Part shown: piece by piece, positions 14,374-14,977 of the stretch
Numbering within the stretch: position 1 is the stretch's first letter
How the letters are laid out: each line of letters begins with the position of its first letter
From: Bacillota bacterium
GTDB taxonomy: Bacteria > Bacillota > Limnochordia > Darwinibacteriales > Darwinibacteriaceae
Assembly (NCBI GenBank): GCA_012799115.1
Contig: JAAZLY010000204.1
Coordinates: forward strand, 1-14,977
Length of the DNA: 14,977 bases
Direction: 5' to 3'
The notes under the pieces: model-generated
The model's database searches: none
What the model was told of the DNA's origin: nothing
Seen by the model: the letters and a program-made list of their open reading frames with translations, nothing else
Position numbers and translations under genes: made by a program

Positions 14374-14977
14374 TTAACTGAAACGCCAATAAAAGAATCG
14401 AACCATAATCAGGCCAACGCCTAGAACCGAGGCAAGATAGACAAGCCAGGAACGCCAATCGGTAAGATCCCTGCGGCGCCTAGAATCGGTAAACGGCGTC
14501 CGTAGGTGAAAATACATCCAGGCGGAACCGAAGATCAAAAAGGCGATGGTATAGAGCCAGGGATTTGTCGACTCTCCAAATACCTCGCGATAAGACATCA
14601 ATATGCGCTGGGCCAGGGCACTGAGACTCAGGTAGCCCAGGAACAACTGGCCATCATAACGTAGGTTACGACGCATCATCCACAGAAAGGAAAAAATGAC
14701 ATAGTAGGCCAGGGCCGAATAAAGTGGTAAGGGGTGCAGAACAAACTCGCCCAGATCAACACCCCATGGGCTTAACGTCTCCCGCCCGAGGATACTCGAC
14801 CCTAGATATCCTAGTGATTGGATTAAGGCAATGGACGGAACCAGAGCATCCAAGAAACAAGCCGGATTCTCCACATGTCGAATCAAGAAATAGACAACAA
14901 AGACACTGGCAGCCATCAGACCTCGATACTCATCCAACTGCATACCCGAAAACAGAGTCCAAGGATAGATGAAGGTC
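14374..14977 (-). CDS. Divergent Lgt-like (prolipoprotein diacylglyceryl transferase-like) membrane protein, partial
   Basis: The last 200 residues are in the window; the frame is open to the right edge, so the start is missing. The product is hydrophobic with about six membrane segments. It shares the Lgt outline: a loop DALVPSIALIQSLGYLG where Lgt has a DAIAP..ALGQ..GRIGNF pattern, HPLPLYSALAYY where Lgt has HPTQLYE, then two or three C-terminal membrane helices. The Arg and Asn expected in GRIGNF are replaced (GYLGSS), so it is probably not an active Lgt enzyme, or belongs to a side family of altered function. It ends 14 bp before the fur-family gene and is likely co-transcribed with it. 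Another polytopic membrane family remains possible. Confidence 0.7.
   Translation of the reverse strand, partial: TFIYPWTLFSGMQLDEYRGLMAASVFVVYFLIRHVENPACFLDALVPSIALIQSLGYLGSSILGRETLSPWGVDLGEFVLHPLPLYSALAYYVIFSFLWMMRRNLRYDGQLFLGYLSLSALAQRILMSYREVFGESTNPWLYTIAFLIFGSAWMYFHLRTPFTDSRRRRDLTDWRSWLVYLASVLGVGLIMVRFFYWRFS

Noticed and set aside
13904..14458. Extended 184-residue start for the fur-family protein
   Set aside because: The extra 33 codons overlap the Lgt-like gene and read as its complement frame noise; ATG 14359 has a clear AAAGGGGG and gives the family-typical N-terminus.
1..14977. Mobile element, CRISPR array, prophage, toxin-antitoxin or defence system
   Set aside because: No transposase, integrase, direct-repeat array or inverted-repeat ends were seen, and all recognisable genes are core housekeeping, shape, division or sporulation genes in a largely syntenic order.

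Overview
The window looks like a chromosomal core region of an endospore-forming, probably anaerobic, member of the Bacillota, most likely a Clostridia-type or deep-branching lineage. The reasons are spoIID, a T-box leader on valS, a small 2[4Fe-4S] ferredoxin, strong AGGAGG-type ribosome binding sites, and a gene order close to the Bacillus subtilis block valS-folC-spoIIB-maf-radC-mreBCD-minCD-spoIVFA. Unlike B. subtilis it has minE, a sporulation gene (spoIID) and a ferredoxin inserted between the SPOR gene and maf, and a class B penicillin-binding protein between mreD and minC. Species cannot be named from the sequence alone. All 18 genes I support lie on the minus strand, so transcription runs from high to low coordinates. 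Plus-strand reading frames are shadows.

In transcription order, the right end (14977 to 13904) holds the C-terminal part of a divergent Lgt-like membrane protein and a Fur-family repressor. A strong SigA-type promoter overlaps the fur stop codon and starts a T-box riboswitch leader with a valine GUC specifier (about 13860-13601). The leader controls valS, folC and a SPOR-domain protein that sits where spoIIB sits in B. subtilis (13577-9152). Next is a one-gene ferredoxin unit (9084-8914) with its own promoter and terminator. Its terminator overlaps the ribosome binding site, and possibly a SigE-like promoter, of spoIID. spoIID is followed by an unrecognised 67-residue protein and a clean intrinsic terminator (7667-7641).

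The left half (7630 to 1) is a long, tightly packed unit for cell shape and division: maf, radC, mreB, mreC, mreD, penicillin-binding protein 2, minC, minD, minE, then the first 58 codons of a membrane protein that by position and N-terminal form is probably a SpoIVFA/M23-type protein. MreBCD with the transpeptidase direct lateral wall synthesis. MinCDE places the division septum. SpoIID, the SPOR protein and the SpoIVFA-like gene link the region to engulfment and sporulation.

I found no mobile element, CRISPR array, tRNA, rRNA or attachment site, and no convincing new multi-gene system. The most interesting points are at junctions: the compact terminator/promoter/RBS overlap in front of spoIID, a hairpin that covers the RBS after minE, the small unknown gene behind spoIID, the Lgt-like protein that appears to lack usual catalytic residues, and a SPOR protein placed under valine-tRNA control. 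Several starts were moved downstream of the longest reading frame because the frame's first codons encode the ribosome binding site (minD, minC, maf, the 67-residue gene, the SPOR gene, valS, fur).
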